From: an uncultured Rhodospirillaceae bacterium
GTDB taxonomy: Bacteria > Pseudomonadota > Alphaproteobacteria > Rhodospirillales > Casp-alpha2
Length of the DNA stretch: 5,765 nucleotides
NCBI GenBank assembly: GCA_913048145.1
Contig: CAJWVP010000198.1
Coordinates: forward strand, 1 to 5,765
Direction of reading: 5' to 3'
Shown here in pieces: positions 5,594-5,765 of this stretch (positions within the stretch are counted from its first letter, which is position 1; every line of letters starts with the position of its first letter). The notes below the pieces were generated by a model, which was not told the DNA's origin, made no database searches, and saw only the letters and a program-made list of their open reading frames with translations. The position numbers and the translations under genes are program-made.

Positions 5594-5638
5594 AAAAATT
5601 CCCGATCGTGTGCCGGTTGGCCGGTACACGCCGGATCG
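5594..5638 (-). terminator. Terminator- or attenuator-like hairpin between carB and greA
   Basis: On the minus strand GTGTACCGG pairs with CCGGCACAC around a CCAA loop, with one A.C mismatch (5608-5629). An outer CGATC/GATCG pairing is possible with a four-base bulge. Five Ts follow (complement of 5594-5598), four bases beyond the outer stem. It sits 27 bp past the carB stop and ends 22 bases before the greA ATG, just upstream of the ribosome binding site. It could terminate carB transcripts or attenuate greA. In plus-strand RNA the inner stem has nine unbroken pairs (one G.U), but no T-tract follows on that strand. Confidence 0.45.
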
Positions 5639-5643
5639 ATCCG
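5632..5643. repeat. Perfect 12-bp palindrome CGGATCGATCCG
   Basis: An exact self-complementary 12-mer lies between the carB stop and the hairpin upstream of greA. It shares its left part with the outer arm of that hairpin, so the two structures would be mutually exclusive in RNA. It might be a protein-binding dyad; there is no further evidence. Confidence 0.4.
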
Positions 5644-5661
5644 CGGTTAGTAGGGAAGCCC

Positions 5662-5765
5662 TTAGAACGAGGAAATAAAATAGGCCTGCAACGGCGTAAC
5701 TTCAAGCCCCGCCGCACTGAGCACCTCAATGCCGTCGACCGCCGCAGCGGCGCCAGTCATGGTGG
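5662..5765 (-). CDS. carB: Carbamoyl-phosphate synthase large chain, C-terminal end (partial)
   Basis: The frame entering from the right edge encodes 33 complete residues ending in TAA (5662-5664). The tail reads VLSAAGLEVTPLQAYFISSF. The PLQxYF end and the position immediately upstream of greA fit carB of Alphaproteobacteria, where carB-greA adjacency is common. The large chain makes carbamoyl phosphate from ammonia (delivered by CarA from glutamine), bicarbonate and two ATP for arginine and pyrimidine synthesis. Only the end of its MGS-like allosteric domain is in the window; the catalytic domains lie beyond the right edge. Confidence 0.8.
   Translation of the reverse strand, partial: TMTGAAAAVDGIEVLSAAGLEVTPLQAYFISSF

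Noticed and set aside
5572..5595. Longer GreA starting at TTG
   Set aside because: The extension contains the AGGTGG ribosome binding site of the ATG start, and the ATG gives the standard family length and N-terminus.
1..5765. Mobile element, phage, CRISPR or defence system
   Set aside because: No transposase, integrase, terminal repeats, spaced direct-repeat array, tRNA-adjacent attachment site or defence-family protein is visible; all confident genes are housekeeping, regulatory or metabolic.

Overview
The window looks like a core-chromosome segment of an alphaproteobacterium, most likely from the Rhodospirillales or a neighbouring order. The evidence is the C-terminus of an alphaproteobacterial-type ribosomal protein L33 (ends RKHVMFKEAKIK), a DivK-type single-domain response regulator, a carB-greA pair with a convergent Lrp/AsnC gene, and moderate GC content with a mixed third codon position. 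I see no insertion sequence, phage gene, tRNA, rRNA or CRISPR array. The organism call is inferred from these protein features, not from a database search.

Layout, left to right. The 3' end of rpmG (+) occupies 1-39 and converges on divK (-, 118-483). A Crp/Fnr-family regulator (-, 679-1377) lies upstream of divK, separated by a 195-bp gap with no gene. Divergent from the Crp-type gene is a family 2 glycosyltransferase (+, 1559-2581) with two C-terminal membrane segments. Its 3' end overlaps by 11 bp the 3' end of a convergent gamma-glutamyltransferase-family gene (-, 2571-4130). Immediately upstream of ggt, and overlapping it by ATGA, is a small Cys-rich ORF (-, 4127-4420) of unknown function. 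A regulatory gap (4421-4590) rich in short palindromes separates this pair from a divergent Lrp/AsnC-type regulator (+, 4591-5085). That gene converges on greA (-, 5098-5571), and the window ends in the 3' end of carB (-, 5662-5765).

How the genes may work together. Most are housekeeping or regulatory: translation (L33), cell-cycle phosphosignalling (DivK), transcription elongation (GreA), and arginine and pyrimidine precursor supply (CarB). The most locus-specific unit is the divergent pair lrp / (small ORF-ggt). A feast/famine-type regulator faces an enzyme family that acts on gamma-glutamyl peptides, and the gap between them carries an exact 10-bp repeat at a 21-bp offset just before lrp. 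The ggt product belongs to a divergent GGT branch: the nucleophile threonine is kept, but no signal peptide is visible, the usual gamma-glutamate-binding arginine appears to be phenylalanine, and the lid-loop region is short.

I did not find a clear novel multi-gene defence or mobile system. The points most worth a second look are the divergent GGT, the Cys-rich ORF coupled to it, the operator-like array before lrp, and a terminator-like hairpin directly upstream of the greA ribosome binding site.
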